Source: Hofstenia miamia
Lineage: Eukaryota; Xenacoelomorpha; Acoela
DNA length: 64,000 nt
Direction of reading: 5' to 3'
NCBI GenBank assembly: GCA_004352715.1
Contig: SCFE01000035.1
Coordinates: 256,210 to 320,209 of the forward strand
The translations under genes and the position numbers were made by a program. Positions 37,901 to 45,930 of this stretch are shown here, one piece after another (the first letter of the stretch is position 1; each line of letters opens with the position of its first letter). The notes beneath the pieces are model-generated. The model was given only the letters and a program-made list of their open reading frames with translations. It did no database searches and was not told the DNA's origin.

Positions 37901-39470
37901 ATGATTGGCTGCTAAAAAAAATTATTTAATTAAAATATTTTTCGACTTTTAGAATTTTTTAATGCCTAATACAGCTTATAGAATCCCTTAATCTATGGAC
38001 ATCAGGATAGTGATGTGCGAGCCGCCTATTTTTCGGCCCGGGAAAGCCCGTGTCCACTGTTCAACGCTGAGCCCGTCCGTTAAGATCTGAGCCCGCCCGC
38101 ATATACATTGCACATTAATCACATCGTCCAACGCACTTGCACATTAATCACGTGATTTCATTATGTATCAGTAAATCACTCCAGATCCAATAAAAACATT
38201 ACTGTCAGCTGTTCATTCAACTGTTAAATTTACCTGGGGTAGATTTGAGATATAGTAAAGTTGTGTTTTTAGATCAAGTAAACAGAATAGACTTACAATG
38301 CTTTCCTTCACTATTCCAGCCCGTGGCTCCCGTTAAGATCTCAGTCCGCCCGTTAAACTTTTAGCTCGCCCGAGCCCACGGGCCAGGGGCAACCGGCGGG
38401 CATCGGGCCAACCCGCACACCACTACATCAGGATTAACAGGTTTATATCAGATCAGGTTCGATACTGAAGCAAGTCAAATCTGATGTGCTGGTGAATTCA
38501 TCTCTAACTTGTTACCATGAATATTTCGCGGACGGACTCGGATATCTATGGTAGAGGTGCAGACCCCATAAGGTCGGCGGCGCGGCGCAACCGGCTGAGC
38601 GACATCTATATAACTGGATTAGACCTCATAATATTCCATATAGAAACCCTATATGGCCAGAGCCCTGAAAAAATCGTATATTATGCAAGCAGTGTTAATA
38701 ACGAAAGAACTACAGGCACTATAGTAAATAGTGTAACTCTAACAAGCAGTATTGTGAAAATATCTATCTGCAAAAAGGTTCATAATGCGCTTATAAGCAA
38801 TCTGATTAATAAAACATAACGTAACCAATGTTAAGCGTCGCGATCACATCAAATACATTAAATGCGGTTTCCTTTTTATGACACATTTCGTTTGTCTTGG
38901 TATACTTTTAGCTATCAATCGGCTCAGTTGGGTTCAATACACTACATTACCTACGCGTCTAAGTTTTAAATAACACAACACTGTTAACAGTCGCCGCATA
39001 TTATGATATTTATTTCCAGCATCATATAAAGGAAATATAAAAACTAAAGATAAAATAGCATTAAAATAAACAAATATTTTTCCTGAAGACCGGAAACAGT
39101 TTCATTTTGTAAATTGAAATTTATTTTATGACTATTGCCAGATAAAATCTCCACTTTGTAATTACTATGAATATCACTCGAAAATTCAACTCACATATGT
39201 ATAGATAGTATCAAATTAATTAATTACACATTATTAAGTGGAAATTCCTGCTCTATAGTTAAAGCTACATAACTTACCGAGCAAAAGTATTGCCGAGCAT
39301 AATCCAATTCCTCCACTTTTTAATATCGCCTCAACATTTCTGCTTGGAACAATTTTTGCCCTGCATATTCCATTAATGTCGGCATAAGAAAATCTAACAT
39401 AATCGTAAGAACATGCCTTCTTCTTAATATCACGAACAGTTTCCTCGCAATTTGCGTAAAAACCATTCAT
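18115..39470 (-). CDS. Lengsin / class-I-like glutamine synthetase family protein, five exons
   Basis: CDS = complement of join(18115-18420, 22261-22434, 25463-25714, 29212-29621, 39278-39470), about 444 residues, with AG acceptors, GT donors and matching phases at every junction. Residues about 20-110 form the N-terminal beta-grasp domain (YDYVRFSYADINGICRAKIV) and 115-444 the catalytic domain. By alignment with bacterial GS (Salmonella numbering, from memory), Glu150/Glu152 match E129/E131, Glu203/Glu210 match E212/E220, Arg314 matches R321, Arg332/Arg337 match R339/R344, and Glu349/Arg351 match E357/R359. The ammonia-site Glu327 is Trp320 (PGTWAP), and the H269 loop is one residue short (SGHWNHSLW). 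The family includes lengsin, a GS-fold lens protein without GS activity. I infer a GS-fold protein that probably does not make glutamine. First ATG (AAGATGA context) has an in-frame stop upstream; an additional 5' exon cannot be excluded. Standard eukaryotic GS is a different, shorter class. Confidence 0.9.
18421..22260. other. Intron 4 of the lengsin-like gene
   Basis: Mostly non-coding A/T-rich sequence. It contains a hAT-type MITE at 21326-21548. A minus-strand frame at 21161-21457 overlaps that MITE and has no recognised product. Confidence 0.6.
21326..21548. mobile_element. hAT-type MITE in intron 4
   Basis: Ends CAGAGGCATACGCAAG (from 21326) and, inverted, CAGTGGCGGACGCAAAG (from 21548), 14 of 17 matching, with G-runs inside the left end (AGGAGGGGGAC). 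This is the CAG-x-GGCG style of hAT termini. A clear 8-bp target duplication was not found, so one end may be eroded. Confidence 0.55.
22261..22434 (-). CDS. Lengsin-like gene, exon 4 (residues 286-343)
   Basis: Acceptor ATTTAG|CTC and donor ACGAAG|gtaaac; 174 nt, phase 0. Encodes CAHAPALCAIICPTTNCYRR followed by PGTWAP and GWGIDRRDLMLRVKTGTK. The nucleotide- and glutamate-binding arginines are present; the ammonia-site Glu is Trp. Confidence 0.9.
22487..22522. repeat. (AC)n(AT)n microsatellite
   Basis: Compound run of AC units to 22500 followed by AT units. Confidence 0.95.
22609..22887 (+). pseudogene. Mariner transposase fragment
   Basis: The frame contains LMLDNARSH, the second catalytic Asp motif of mariner transposases (usually LHDNARPH). 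It also has a damaged YSPDLAP ... D block (YSPGLKLSNGMIF), in which the Asp and the final catalytic Asp are changed. Then follows a degraded C-terminal region (EIMKREAAKLLIHS). The N-terminal half of the protein is absent. Decayed and inactive, in an intron of the lengsin-like gene on the opposite strand. Confidence 0.75.
23085..23440. repeat. Dispersed repeat, copy A (possible hAT MITE)
   Basis: Starts AGAGATGAATCAGGCTTGAG, resembling hAT-type ends. Its interior (CAGTGAATGCTATA ... GCTGAAAAATAAAATTTTCA) is similar to 51590-51720. Ends not resolved. Confidence 0.45.
23806..23861. repeat. (AT)n microsatellite
   Basis: AT dinucleotide run with a single interruption (TAGATA). Confidence 0.95.
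24694..24734. repeat. (TAC)n microsatellite
   Basis: About 13 perfect TAC/CTA triplets. Confidence 0.97.
25463..25714 (-). CDS. Lengsin-like gene, exon 3 (residues 202-285)
   Basis: Acceptor AATTTAG|GTT and donor TTCAGAA|gtacgg; 252 nt, phase 0 at both ends. Encodes VEYGPGQNEIVIEPRFGITG with the two downstream metal-site glutamates, then SGHWNHSLWDDRGNN, where the usual G-x-x-H-x-H-x-S-L signature is shortened. Confidence 0.9.
25715..29211. other. Intron 2 of the lengsin-like gene
   Basis: Contains a LINE RT tail at about 27372-27950; otherwise non-coding A/T-rich sequence. Confidence 0.6.
27372..27950 (+). pseudogene. LINE reverse transcriptase C-terminal fragment
   Basis: Overlapping frames give IFLGVYFQQDLKWSTHINTI then VSKASKQLYWL, the conserved post-catalytic LG-x-x-x-x-D-L-K-W-x-x-H-I block of CR1/Jockey-type RTs. 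After a frameshift comes IIKIYKALIRPLMEY (the YxxxIRPxLEY motif). Further on are QMRAVNIIL and PSLLERRKTNSK, then a tail near HPLHHLIPTEYKSSYSLR. Order and orientation are as in intact elements. No catalytic half is present here. It could belong to the same LINE clade as 11690-16335 but does not overlap it. Confidence 0.75.
29212..29621 (-). CDS. Lengsin-like gene, exon 2 (residues 65-201)
   Basis: Acceptor CTTATTTAG|AT and donor TTGCAG|gtaaat; 410 nt. Encodes the rest of the beta-grasp domain (GYPDCHVFPGEGTFSPCPW) and the start of the catalytic domain with the paired metal-site glutamates in FEYEFVLFD. Includes WRGTLRYLEADPRALC. Confidence 0.9.
29795..30194. repeat. Exact tandem duplication, 2 x 200 bp
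   Basis: 29795-29994 and 29995-30194 appear identical. Non-coding. Either very recent or an assembly artefact. Confidence 0.9.
31909..31964. repeat. (AT)n microsatellite
   Basis: AT run with two C interruptions. Confidence 0.95.
32163..32732 (+). CDS. Acidic Ser/Thr-rich protein of 189 residues, possibly a gene nested in intron 1
   Basis: Unrecognised. An open frame of this length is unusual in such A/T-rich sequence. The protein is rich in Asp, Glu, Ser, Thr and Asn (for example SSTEEEGNTSDWSTVSDNSL), with a basic start (NFRLRRMPNY). It has a Cys cluster (CKCNCSE) before a positively charged C-terminus (DPVFKRMMKNISRI). No membrane segment or signal peptide is evident, so I would expect an intracellular, largely disordered protein. 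AATAAA overlaps the region just after the stop. Upstream, TTTTATTAATAG at 32127-32138 could be a 3' splice site, so this may be a terminal exon whose start lies elsewhere. It runs antisense to the lengsin-like gene. It could also be a chance or retroposed frame. Confidence 0.5.
   Translation: MMSNLSCYEEDDSVHSIKNFRLRRMPNYDNTPRVTSNCEIETSDTIESSTEEEGNTSDWSTVSDNSLEMETYRKVDTSFCHFKEIEDNNIQLQDDVTLKLKINSHPERFNTTSLNDDNTLVENSLDRGSPTLQQSPSLFEDKCYVAADLFPSTCNSVSISQNTSTCKCNCSEIPIDPVFKRMMKNISRI
33274..33482 (+). repeat. 5' LTR of the gypsy element
   Basis: 209 bp, TG...CA, with internal GTTTATCATAAGGTAAACCGAC, a TATAAA box candidate (GTATAAATGC) and AATAAA near the end. Aligns with 10432-10639. Confidence 0.75.
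33483..33500 (+). promoter_or_regulatory. Candidate primer-binding or self-priming site
   Basis: The bases directly after the LTR (TTTTATTGAAT within this interval) are complementary over 11 nt to ATTCAATAAAA inside the LTR near 33442-33452. No obvious tRNA 3'-end complement (TGG-type) is seen. Inference only. Confidence 0.3.
33493..33915 (+). pseudogene. gag: Gypsy gag (N-terminal part)
   Basis: 140-codon frame; the conserved start is probably the second Met (33508, MKFELPGFPMAPTTDQWWWW), since the minus-strand copy begins there. It is a capsid-like gag with the F-x-D-T-L-E-L and FVKP stretches of this clade. The frame stops early at 33915; the linker to the zinc knuckles lies in another frame. 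Confidence 0.8.
33916..34779 (+). pseudogene. Gypsy zinc knuckles and aspartic protease
   Basis: At about 34010-34120 there are two nucleocapsid knuckles: CFFCGKAYHHRAQRPA (last Cys changed to Arg), and NNCGKNGHWERCF, whose first Cys is a TGA stop. The protease frame (34099-34779) has the active site LLDTGSSHSF and CILGRDFL, then the linker into RT (ARLLNLGIVEPSISPW). A frameshift near 34770 separates it from the RT frame. Confidence 0.85.
34758..36038 (+). pseudogene. pol: Gypsy reverse transcriptase, RNase H and integrase zinc finger
   Basis: 426-codon frame. RT motif A FSKVDMRSAYHQ at about residue 37, YLDD at about 105; RNase H begins at CVETDASGAAIGATL (about 250) with EREAMAIVESF. The integrase HHCC finger spans HDSLAHAGV to CHSC. 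The otherwise conserved DTLSR after RNase H reads HALSI, so the last RNase H Asp is lost. It ends by frameshift just after the finger. Confidence 0.9.
35981..36400 (+). pseudogene. pol: Gypsy integrase core
   Basis: Frame with the catalytic Asp in LAIDFVGC and the second Asp in FIHSDCGT (Arg of the usual HSDRGTQF is Cys), then a short deletion and frame changes. GQNERYNGVIWKG with the catalytic Glu follows near 36340-36375, out of frame and after a stop. Confidence 0.85.
36568..37023 (+). pseudogene. pol: Gypsy integrase C-terminal (GPY/F-like) domain and tail
   Basis: Begins LKRHVRGKSYPIGDPVEILD and continues FARMRTAGGRIDTLSTTSLA, the integrase C-terminal fold of this clade. A Pro/Ser/Glu-rich tail of about 90 residues follows, with a small NESNPPN duplication. 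It ends at the last recognisable part of the element. Confidence 0.75.
37024..38007. other. Intron sequence between gypsy and hAT-type elements
   Basis: No 3' LTR and no gene recognised. Two C-rich near-repeats (GACCCCCTCCC-like) occur at about 37225-37260 and 37440-37515. Confidence 0.4.
38008..38425. mobile_element. GC-rich hAT-type non-autonomous element with perfect 8-bp TSD
   Basis: Flanked by CATCAGGA on both sides (38000-38007 and 38426-38433). Ends TAGTGATGTGCG and, inverted, TAGTGGTGTGCGGG. Both ends hold repeats of GAGCCCGCCCG / GTTAAGATCT type, giving a local GC island in A/T-rich DNA. 418 bp, no coding capacity. Confidence 0.92.
39278..39470 (-). CDS. Lengsin-like gene, exon 1 (residues 1-65)
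   Basis: Starts at ATG 39470 (an earlier in-frame TTG at 39479 is not a likely start) and ends TTTTGCTCG|gtaagt. Encodes the first half of the beta-grasp domain, including DYVRFSYADINGICRAKIVP. The last base G pairs with AT of exon 2 to make Asp65. Confidence 0.88.
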
Positions 39471-39479
39471 CTTTACCAA

Positions 39480-41018
39480 GAGTTCTTGAGTAGATATAAA
39501 TTATTCATAATGTTGATTATATCTGGTCAGACAGATCTCATCCAATCAGAAAGAGATTTAACAATTCCTTCATATCAATAATTTACGATGTTTTGAATAC
39601 ATATCACTGCTATTATTTGATGTGAATTTCTTGAAATTCAAATGAATAGAACTTATTTTATAAAATTCTTTTTGATCGCTAAAGTTAGAACTCTTACTAT
39701 TACTAGAACTTGAATGTGAAAAATATCGATACTTCAACCGAAATTTTGACAGTTTCCATTTGCAGTTTATATTATTATTGCTCAATCATTCAGAGGGCTC
39801 ATAAATTGGAGCTTCATTAATATAACACACAATTTCATGATATTCTAACTTCGAAGTTCGAAAACATCATTCTTAGAGAAAAATTGCAAATTTTAACAAT
39901 TGTTCCATAATGGAAATAGTTAGTGCAAAGTTATATTAACAAAAACATTATTTTATCTAAGATATAGAAAATTTCATGAATGTAATAATTTTAGTTGAAA
40001 CATAAAATTTTAGCCAAATTTGATTAGGCTTTTGCAATGCATCACATATTTTAATTAACTGTAACATTGGTTTGAAAATGCGAGATTCCTTAAAATCAAG
40101 AGGACGATATCATTAATTTGCATATTCATATTCATAGACAAAGACGACGAACAATTAACCATGTAACACAAAAAACTATGTATATTTTCACTACATGAAA
40201 CTAGGAAATTTATTGTGTGGAGGTTCTATTGCTTCAGCATATCATTATAAGGATCCATATTAATATAGAATAATTTTTCTACATGGCATCTATACGTCTA
40301 CAGTAATAGACTCGATTTTGCTGTGATTATTTATACACTCTTTTGCATTAGGTGTTATTATGCTTTGAATGTGCTTATAATCTTAAATTGTTAACTAAGG
40401 AGTGTCATACGCTGAAATTCTGAATAAAAATCATTTTACCAATGCTAAAATATTAAAAATACAACATCTAGTACAGCCCATTGAAATCCACTTGCATATC
40501 ACGGACAGTTTACTATTATTTTATGACAACTATACAGTATATATATACTAAGGCTTCCTATAGAATTATCCATTCAAAATGCTCTTTAAGCAAACACTTA
40601 TAAGGCAAAACCTAAAATTTTGTAAACCATAGATTTTTTAAGAATTACCATTTTGTTGTGATGCTATAATTAGATGTACAACTGATTTTGTAAGGAAAGT
40701 TTAAATTCCTATTCTCAGCTGTTAATGCTAATTCCAAAAGAAATATTATTCAATGCTGTAATTTAATATGTTTTAGTTGATAAATATTGCATAGGGTTAT
40801 ATTTCCATTTGCTTAACCCTACTCGACCTAGGCTTTTGGGCTCTTCTAGTCAAGGGAATTTCCTCCCCTATCTAACTCTGGATTGAATTATGATAATAAA
40901 ACGAAATTTTGCACAAATGTTCTTCATATTCGTTCGGTCACTTTGTAACATTCATAATTTTTTGCGATGCCAAAATTTAGATATTTTTTCAAATAATTTG
41001 AATATTGGTTTTGACAGT
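39480..41018. other. Upstream region of the lengsin-like gene
   Basis: Would contain the promoter if 39470 is the true start; no clear TATA or initiator could be assigned. The dispersed repeat described at 40810-45960 begins near its right end. Confidence 0.35.
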
Positions 41019-42161
41019 TCGCGAGCCTAGAATTACAAAGTTCATCTTTGATAAAATTGAGTTTTCTTGCCTATGGGATTTCGAGTAAAATTTTCTATGT
41101 GCACTATAAATATGTACTGTCAATTCTATGTGGATTTGTTGTTACCTTCAAAATTACAAAGTTCTATGAGTATAAATGCGTCTCAGTTTAGAATTACAAA
41201 CATTTTTCTGCAGTTGTGATAACTGAGAAATTCAAAATTGCTCAGAAAGAAGGTCTGATGACACCTATCAATAATTTGAAACTCGCAATTCTTAGCAAAT
41301 CAGTAATTTGAGAATTAAATGATCTTAGCTGATTATAAAAGTTCTATGTAGGAATGAAGCTGCATTTTTGTAGGTTTAGGATCAAAACTTCTACCATGTA
41401 AAATAACATTAAGATGAAGGAGATGGTGAATCCCTGATATTATTAGGTTTTTAAATGAAATGGAGAATTATTTTGTACAACAAAATCTGAACAACTAATG
41501 CAAAACAGCGTTCAAGATTTCAGAAATTCTTAAAAATTTGTTACAAAAAATTCTAAAATTTTAAACATTTATAAAAGTCAATAGTATTATGTATACATTT
41601 TGAACATCATTTGAAATATAGCGAATTTAATATGTTGAAGAAAAAGTTAGCAAATTAGGAGGGATTTCAGAATCACCAGCTCTCAGTATCTGAATTAAAT
41701 GTTTGTAATTTTTTTAAAACATGCTGAATTTTTCGTTCAGAATGTTGATGTACTTGTACGTACTGATCTTAGCAATAATGATGACTAAGGCAACCCACGC
41801 CATTATGTTTGGATGATGTTTGATTGCTGTTGAGGTGTAGTATGATTGAATCTTAATGATTCTACAGGGCCTCTAACAAATACATTGGGTTTACAGAACA
41901 TCTGAAATGTACATAGCAGTTTAAATTGATCCAGAGTACAGATTTTATTAATTCATACAAAGGGCCAGTTTCATTGAGCACTTTGATTGTGTAAAATATA
42001 TTATTTGAAAAATATCCAAATTGTGCTGACTTCATTAGGTGCTGGTGGCCAGCGACAACCTTCTAGAGATTAAAATATCTCATAGGTAGGAATCTAAGTT
42101 TTTCTAGGATTTTAGTTTAGCTTTCATAGTTAGGGACTTATTCAGCTATTTTTGCAAAAAA

Positions 42162-42370
42162 TGAGAAAGCTTTTTATATTTCTCATAAGATAGAAAGACC
42201 ACTATTTTTTAGGTAGAGACTTGTAGTTTTTCGAGAAAAATGGGGAGACAACCCCCGTCGTCGACATTCTTCAACAAATATATGTCATAATTAACATCTG
42301 CACTGAAAATGTGCGCAGATTTTTGTATAATGTGGAAGCAGTTCTTTCAGCTGACCTTGTAATTTACTAG
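42162..42370. repeat. 209-bp direct repeat, copy 1
   Basis: Identical by eye to 42448-42656, offset 286 bp. Begins TGAGAAAGCTTTTTATATTT and ends AATTTACTAG. Confidence 0.92.
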
Positions 42371-42447
42371 GTTTAGTCTTCAGACTCTTAATATTAAGGA
42401 TCATTTCTCTTGCATTGTTCTTCATCTTGATCTTCCCTTGTTGAATT

Positions 42448-42656
42448 TGAGAAAGCTTTTTATATTTCTCATAAGATAGAAAGACCACTATTTTTTAGGT
42501 AGAGACTTGTAGTTTTTCGAGAAAAATGGGGAGACAACCCCCGTCGTCGACATTCTTCAACAAATATATGTCATAATTAACATCTGCACTGAAAATGTGC
42601 GCAGATTTTTGTATAATGTGGAAGCAGTTCTTTCAGCTGACCTTGTAATTTACTAG
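42448..42656. repeat. 209-bp direct repeat, copy 2
   Basis: Second copy of 42162-42370, separated by 77 bp of unique sequence. Confidence 0.92.
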
Positions 42657-44414
42657 ATACAAAATTTAGTGGATTGTAGATGAAAGGCCTAATGTTGGAA
42701 TATGTTTGATATATTCTTATGAATGTGTAATATTATTTGAAAAAAAGTTTGAAAGTCGGACAAATATTTGCCAAATATTTGCAAGGTTTGTTAAATTTTA
42801 GGGAAACTTGCAAGTTATTTTAAAAAATTTGAACAATATTTTACAAATATTTGTCAAACCCTTGGATCGTTTTGCAAATGAAGTACAAAAATTTGGCACT
42901 AATTTAGAAATTTTATCAAGGTTGAAAAATTAACCTCTGTTTTGCTCCTCATGGGAGGGACTGCAAGCCCATAGTCCCCCTCCCCTTAAATCTGCCACTG
43001 AGTAGTACAGTAGCTCTGGACAAGGTGTTGTTCAAGATGCTGATAATCTCTATTCACAAATTGAAAAGGCAGTGTATAATGCAGAGTCTTATTCTCATTT
43101 TTTAATAAGAATTCTGCTAAGGGCAAATAGACACAATCCTTATAAGGTTCTGCAGATGATAAATGAGCATTTTTCATTTTTAAAGCATTTTCTCATACCT
43201 TCAGTTCAAAAAGGGGCCTTTTACTAAAGTCAAATGTTTAGAATTTAACAGCCATTACACAATTGTTAAATTTCTAAATTCTTTTCAAACTGAAGCATTT
43301 CAAAAGGTTGACATTGCAATAAAGACTTCTGAAAGATTAATGACAGCTCCAGTTTATAAACCATGTACCCCAAGGTCCTTGCACAAGTTATTAAAACTTT
43401 ACTCCAAAACAAGATAATCTCACTCGGAGAATTGTTAAGTTTCATGCCCCTCTTGGATAGGCAATTTTATTCTGCTAATATGTAATATTTTGTGCCAAAT
43501 TATGTTTCTAAATTTTATGTGCACCTCATTTAAATTTCGACATATTCATAGTAAAAATAATTTCAATTTTTTACTTTGACTTCTTAGGATTTTCCTTTAG
43601 TTTTGATTGCTTTGTGTCATTAAAATTGATTGTGCTATAAAACAAAGTATATTTCTGTTTAAGCCAAAGTCATGAGAGAATAGTGCTGCCACAATTTTTG
43701 TGTACTGTAACTTTCAAGTTGGCAGTTTGAGTTGAAATTGGAGGTCTACTGTGCATAACACTATTATGAATTTTTCAATGTAGAGTGTAACATATTTTTT
43801 ATATTATGTATTTGTCAAATAGATCTTCTCAAATCCATTTTCATAAGTTTTGAAAATGTGCAAATTTGTCCTTTTTTGTTTAGCATTAAATTTTATTAAA
43901 CATGCCAAAGTTTTGACAAAAATTTTAAAAATCCATGTAAAATCTCGTTATATAATTATCTTTGAAATTGAGCAATTAATTATAAACAATGCTACATGGC
44001 ATTTTTTGTTGTTTTTTATTTATTTAATTTTTAGTTCATAACATATTCGTATTTTTGGCTTCCTTAACCACACTTTCTAACAAAATTGCATATAGAGTAT
44101 TGTAATTCTAAACATAACCCTAAAATTTTTTGGAATTACGAAAACATTTTTTTGATTCCTCTCTTATAAAAAAGTAATTTATATTGAAATTTCACTAAAA
44201 ATGTTCATTTGTACACTGATTAGCTTGACCAGCAAGAAAGAATTTAAAAAATATCATATTTATTTAGTCGCTCAACTCCAAACTTTCAACTACTGTTTTC
44301 TCAAAACTACTCAAAATGCACTTAGAACTTTGTAATTGTAGGCTCGCGAGTGGGAAATGATGAAATTCGTTAGGGGTTTATTTTTAGGCTTATTAATCTT
44401 AATTTTTATGTATA

Positions 44415-45794
44415 CAGTACTGGCCAAAAGTTTGGGAAAAGTAACCTGTCTAAAGCGTGTTTTATGCTATTTCCAGGAAACTTCGTAAAATTTCTGGAAT
44501 TCCCAATTTTTTCTTAGAATTTGCAACAGATTCACTTAGCCAATCAAATTAACACAATTTTAGATTCACACACAATACATTTTCACTGAAAAAGCACTAT
44601 CATTATAGTTTGAAAAGTGGTCCGTGGTAGTGAAATTTAACCAACAAAGCGTGTTCAAATTCATTTCTTGTACGAGGAGGGTTACAATTATCGCGCTATA
44701 GCTGTTGGAATGGGCGTGTCAATATCTTCTGTATCCAGAAGTGTTACTTGCTATCAGCAACTGTAAAATTTTTCCTCTCGCAAGCGGTCTGGAAGACCAA
44801 AAGTGACAACGCCTCAGACTGACCGTCTCATTCACCGTTACGTCGTCAATCAACCCTTCTCTTCATCTTCTCAAGTCAAAGCAAAGCTAGGTGCGGTAGT
44901 GCCGAATGTATCAACACGCACCATTAGCACCATTAAAAGTTGATTGAATCCTACCTTCGACCTTCCATTTTGCAAACCCGCAGCCAAACCCCGATTGTCT
45001 TCAAAGAACATTCGAGCCCGGTTGCGCTTCTGCAGGCAATAGCAACACTATACATCTGAGATGTGGCATCAAGTAATGTTTAGTGACGAATCCAAGATTT
45101 GCCAGTTTACATCATACCGGCCACGCGTTCGACGACCAAGAAACCAAAGACTCAACGGACGTTACACGCAACAAACTGTCCGCTCAGCACCTTCTGTGAT
45201 GATTTGGGGTGCTATAACTGAGAATGGGTGTGCTGGTCTGCATTTTGTTCCTCACAATGAGACAGTCACCGCTAAGGCCTACCTCAAAACAATTCAGGAT
45301 AAAGTTCTCATGTTTATGCGGAACATCTGTACTACAACAAGATGGTGCTCCTTGCCACAGCGCCAAAGTTGTGAAACAGTAGATTACATCACAAGACTTT
45401 CGGCTGTTTGAGAACTAGCCGGGAAACTCCCCAGACCTCAACGTCTAGAAAATTGCTGGCATCACATCAAAACCTGTCTGAGGAAGCGCCAATGCACATC
45501 ACTCGACGATCTGAAGGAGCAAATTAAAGTGGTATGGTGCACAGAGATTACTGATGACTATTGTAGAAAGCTGGTCGAGTAAATGTCAAATCGCATTGCT
45601 GCGTGTATGGCCAATAATGGCGGACATACAAAATATTAGTGAGTTTTTCTGAATTAACTATATTTACTTCTTACTCGGTGTTATCATATTGTTTCTACAT
45701 TGTGATATTATATTGTTTCTACATTGCGTTTTTTAGTGTAAAATACAAAAATTTCTAAATTTGAAAAGTATTCCCAAACTTTTGGCCAGTACTG
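44415..45794 (+). mobile_element. Tc1-family DNA transposon, inactive
   Basis: Ends CAGTACTGGCCAAAAGTTTG at 44415 and its inverse at 45794, flanked by TA on both sides. The 1380-bp length is typical of intact Tc1 elements. It is inserted in copy X of the dispersed repeat. Confidence 0.95.
44655..45594 (+). pseudogene. Tc1 transposase pseudogene
   Basis: In order: helix-turn-helix (LYEEGYNYRAIAVGMGVS near 44665-44725); a GRPKVTTPQTDRLIHRYV linker from 44791; catalytic Asp block MWHQVMFSDESKICQF at 45061; VMIWGAITENG near 45199; QQDGAPCHSAKVV (second Asp) near 45337 in another frame; and NSPDLNV near 45430, where the NP-I-E-N block holding the third acidic residue is interrupted by TAG. In-frame stops at 44941 and 45040 and a frameshift near 45330 inactivate it. 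The TGA at 44941 and TAG at 45040 are single-base changes from sense codons. Confidence 0.92.
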
Positions 45795-45930
45795 TACACT
45801 ACATTATGTTTTTCACAAACAATAATATGTTTTTTGCAAAAATTGAAAGAGCATACGCAGGTTAAAAAATTATACCATACCTAAAATGAGCAGATACTTA
45901 GAAAAATTTTATTTTAGAGTTATTATACCA

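Larger units (their letters stand above)
29622..39277. other. Intron 1 of the lengsin-like gene (9.66 kb)
   Basis: Hosts a 200-bp tandem duplication, a microsatellite, a plus-strand acidic ORF, a nearly full-length gypsy element and a GC-rich hAT-type element. A short open frame at 31069-31311 of unknown nature also lies here. Confidence 0.65.
41019..44349. mobile_element. Unclassified 3.3-kb TIR element
   Basis: Terminal inverted repeats of 25 bp with one mismatch, beginning TCGCGAGCCTAGAATTACAA at 41019 and mirrored at 44325-44349. AGT occurs on both sides (41016-41018 and 44349-44351), consistent with a 3-bp target duplication. The paralogous repeat at 47217-47225 shows the uninterrupted site. 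Inside are recurrent AATTACAAAGTTCTA motifs near the left end and a non-tandem duplication. No transposase could be recognised; the longest frames (42291-42488 and 42986-43177, minus) have no motif I know. Superfamily unknown. Confidence 0.7.

Noticed and set aside
37024-38000. Search for a 3' LTR of the gypsy element
   Set aside because: None of the LTR landmarks (GGTAAACCGAC, CACTGTGCATTAA) reappear, so the element is treated as 3'-truncated or its LTR as lost.
38486-38505. A second hAT-like end (GAATTCATCTCTA)
   Set aside because: Unpaired; no inverse end with a duplication could be located.
42983-43003. hAT-like terminus (CAGTGGCAGATTTAAGGGG on the minus strand)
   Set aside because: No partner terminus or matching 8-bp duplication was found nearby, so I did not call an element.
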